Position numbers and translations under genes: made by a program | DNA from: Pseudoips prasinana | Taxonomy: Eukaryota > Arthropoda > Insecta > Lepidoptera > Nolidae | Length of the DNA stretch: 64,000 nucleotides | Assembly (NCBI GenBank): GCA_951640165.1 | Contig: OX621240.1 | Span: 35,406,713 to 35,470,712, forward strand | Reading direction: 5' to 3' | Notes under the pieces: generated by a model | Told to the model about the DNA's origin: nothing | Databases searched by the model: none | Seen by the model: only the letters and a program-made list of their open reading frames with translations | Part shown: positions 62,288-64,000 of the stretch, in pieces | Layout: every line of letters starts with the position of its first letter | Numbering within the stretch: position 1 is the stretch's first letter

Positions 62288-62440
62288 AATGCTTGCTGCA
62301 TGTTGCATACGTTCTGCATGCCTGCTTGCATGCTACATGCCTGCTTGCAAGCTGCATGCCCGCTTGCAAGCTGTATACCTGCTTGCATGCTGCATGCCAG
62401 CTGCATGTTGCATGCCTGCTTGCATGCTGCAGCAACAGCA
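62288..62440. repeat. 19-bp minisatellite (gcatgcctgcttgca-type)
   Basis: At least four consecutive 19-bp units of the form ctgcatgcctgcttgcatg, then shortened and partial units. Rich in overlapping TGCA palindromes. Frames through it encode Cys/Met/Ala-rich spurious peptides. Confidence 0.9.
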
Positions 62441-62578
62441 AAAATAAGAGATAAGATAACGTGGACAAACTCTATAGGCGTTTTCTTATTCTTATTCTTC
62501 TGGTGGCGGCTATTTCCAGTCTCCGGAGGACCTGGTAACACTGCGTCCAGTGATGAACTATTGTGCTCGCCGCTCCAA

Positions 62579-63290
62579 CTAAACTTCCCTGTCTAACCCT
62601 GCAACATAGATAAATTGCAGAATCTTTTTGGGAGGAGTATCGATAACATCGTCCTGATGCAAGAAGTGTTGGCCCAGGATGGTGTTACGTTTATGCATCA
62701 GTGGTTCACAGAGACAGAGCAGGTGTAGAGGTGTTTCGTCCGCGTTATTGCAAAACCTACACACTCTACAGTCTCCGGTGCCCACCGTAGACAGGTGTTT
62801 CCTGAGACGGCAATGTCCCGTTAACACCCTAGTTATGATGCATAAATTCCTCCTATTAAGCACGAGGGCTTCATTTGCAGTTTTGCGGTCGTAGCCCTTG
62901 ATAACTTTTTTGGAGTAAGTTAAAACTGGAAGTTTGTGCCAGTGTTTAATAGCTTCCTGCTGGCAATGGTTCCTTAAGGTGAGCTGGACTGTGCTTTTTG
63001 GTATTCCGCATATCGGCTCAGGGCCGTATTGGACTAATTTAGCTCCAGCCCGTGCAAGTTCGTCGGCACTTTTGTTCCCTCGATACCCGCATGACCCGGT
63101 ACCCATCAAAGTATCACCTTATTCCTAAGGCACAGGGTGTTGAGACTGTCAATGCAGTTCATAACCAACCTTGACGTTATAGTGTCAGAGTTCTAGGCTA
63201 GGAGAGCCGCTTTACTGTCTGAACGGATGTAGATTGTGTGATTGACATAGTCTTTTTGCAGGTTTGGCTTCTGCACATACAATAGGACTG
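62579..63290 (-). pseudogene. LINE-F: RNase H and C-terminal zinc-type region of a non-LTR ORF2
   Basis: The minus reading from about 63290: IYIRSDSKAALL (RNase H Asp), then CIDSLNTL, then GYRGNKSADELARAGAKL (the last RNase H block, N-x2-ADELAR). Downstream are the TGHCRLRKHL and CRVCRFCNNADETPLHLLCLC blocks, a Cys/His motif typical at the end of LINEs of the I/LOA type, and the stop at 62579. A stop or frameshift occurs near 63110-63125 and one near 63200. RT is not present in the window. An RNase H in ORF2 sets it apart from LINE-A to E. Confidence 0.7.
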
Positions 63291-63539
63291 AAAAATATGT
63301 ATTGGTAAATTTGTACCAAATTCGAAATAAAAGGTTTTTTTTATTATTATTATGTTTTTACAAAAGAAAAGTAGTATATGTATGTACTATATCAGTTATC
63401 TGGTTTCCATCAGATCAGAGCTGCAGTAATAATAGTATAAGTGTTACCGTAGCTAATGCTAAAATTGGGACCTTTATTGTCACTCAACAATTTTTTTACA
63501 ACAGTCCTTGACAATATAATAATAATATATTAAAAATAT

Positions 63540-63915
63540 AGTATCCTGGGCAATTATTCGCACGCGACTGTCTGATCCCAAACTAAGCAGAACTTGTCCA
63601 GACGCCAGCACATCAAGCCACCCTAATCTGTTAAATTTCCCCAATTGAAAGGAAACCTTATGCTTTTGTGATAAAGTTGAAAATCTATAATAGAAATTTG
63701 TCAGATTGGGATAGCTAGCTGTGCTGGCGTCTGTACTATGGAAACCCAGATAACTGATATATTACAAATATTACTTTTCTTTTATAAATACATACATACC
63801 TATTTAGATAATTACACCCAGACTCAGGACAAACAGACATGTTCATGCACACAAAAATCTGTCCTGGGTGGGAATCGAACCCACGACCTGTGACCATGCC
63901 AACCGGCTCGTCAAT
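63540..63915 (-). mobile_element. SINE family S2 copy, minus, interrupted by MITE M1
   Basis: ggcaattattcgcacgcgactgtctgatcccaaactaagcagaacttg, then MITE 63599-63733, then tactatggaaacccagataactgatata ... gacatgttcatgcacacaaaaatctgtcctgggtgggaatcgaacccacgacc. Reads as one S2 unit when the MITE is left out. Confidence 0.82.
63599..63733. mobile_element. MITE family M1 copy inside SINE S2
   Basis: cagacgccagcacatcaagcc ... gctagctgtgctggcgtctg. The uninterrupted SINE reads acttgtactatgg at this point (compare the copy at 17150-17388), so the target was TA; the left TA is now TC. Confidence 0.88.
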
Positions 63916-64000
63916 ATCAATAGAACCTTAATAGTTGAATTTCGAACAAGTGCGATCTTTAGTAAGTATAATTATTTTAAACACGCACGGAGGCATGCGG

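Noticed and set aside
62100..62596. Opposed ORFs of 67-122 codons over the GC-rich block and minisatellite
   Set aside because: Low-complexity Cys/Met/Ala/Gln peptides from a tandem repeat; no domain.

Overview
The window looks like intergenic or heterochromatin-like DNA from a moth or butterfly (Lepidoptera). I find no host gene I can defend. Nearly every recognisable coding stretch belongs to a transposable element, and the dispersed repeats are of lepidopteran type: tRNA-headed SINEs, LINE 3' ends with (ATG)n or (TATG)n tails, short Helitron-like elements ending in CTAG, and TA-flanked MITEs. Family names come from motifs read by eye; no database search was possible.

Layout. 0-7 kb: a truncated LINE (LINE-C, minus strand) whose ORF2 is split by a complete 2,286-bp Mutator-like element (MULE) with 112-bp inverted ends, an 8-bp target duplication and an intact 453-aa transposase; beside it lies a LINE-D fragment set in a tandem repeat. 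7-11 kb: GC-rich repeat, foldbacks, LINE 3' ends. 11.1-16.9 kb: a complete but coding-dead Gypsy-type LTR retrotransposon (minus strand) with 192/193-bp LTRs and a 5-bp target duplication. 17-33 kb: SINEs, Helitron-like pieces, LINE tails, MITEs and several short hairpins. 33.1-39.5 kb: a CR1-like LINE (LINE-A, minus) with a PHD-type finger in ORF1, interrupted by LINE-B (plus, 7-bp target duplication). 42.2-45.7 kb: two almost identical full-length mariners (1,282 bp, 4 differences, intact DD34D ORFs) around a fragment of a DDE transposase with a SWIM zinc finger. 47.7-51 kb: LINE tail, SINEs, and a nested MITE/SINE/tandem-duplication cluster. 51.8-54.7 kb: a non-autonomous LTR element with 99.4%-identical LTRs, scrambled gypsy remnants and a 25-bp minisatellite. 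55-64 kb: a complete SINE with 13-bp target duplication, MITEs, LINE-E (plus, broken), LINE-F (minus, RNase H part), and a SINE with a MITE inserted.

Most unusual signal. Besides nested transposons, the window carries many short, near-perfect hairpins (arms about 18-36 bp, spacers mostly 0-15 bp). Where the surrounding element is recognisable, the hairpin is an added reverse copy of the adjoining sequence. Twice, at 27.1 kb and 59.7 kb, two hairpins sit back to back in the order A, A-reverse, B-reverse, B. This looks like a recurrent fold-back mutation or repair process, or else a systematic assembly artefact; reads across the junctions would decide.
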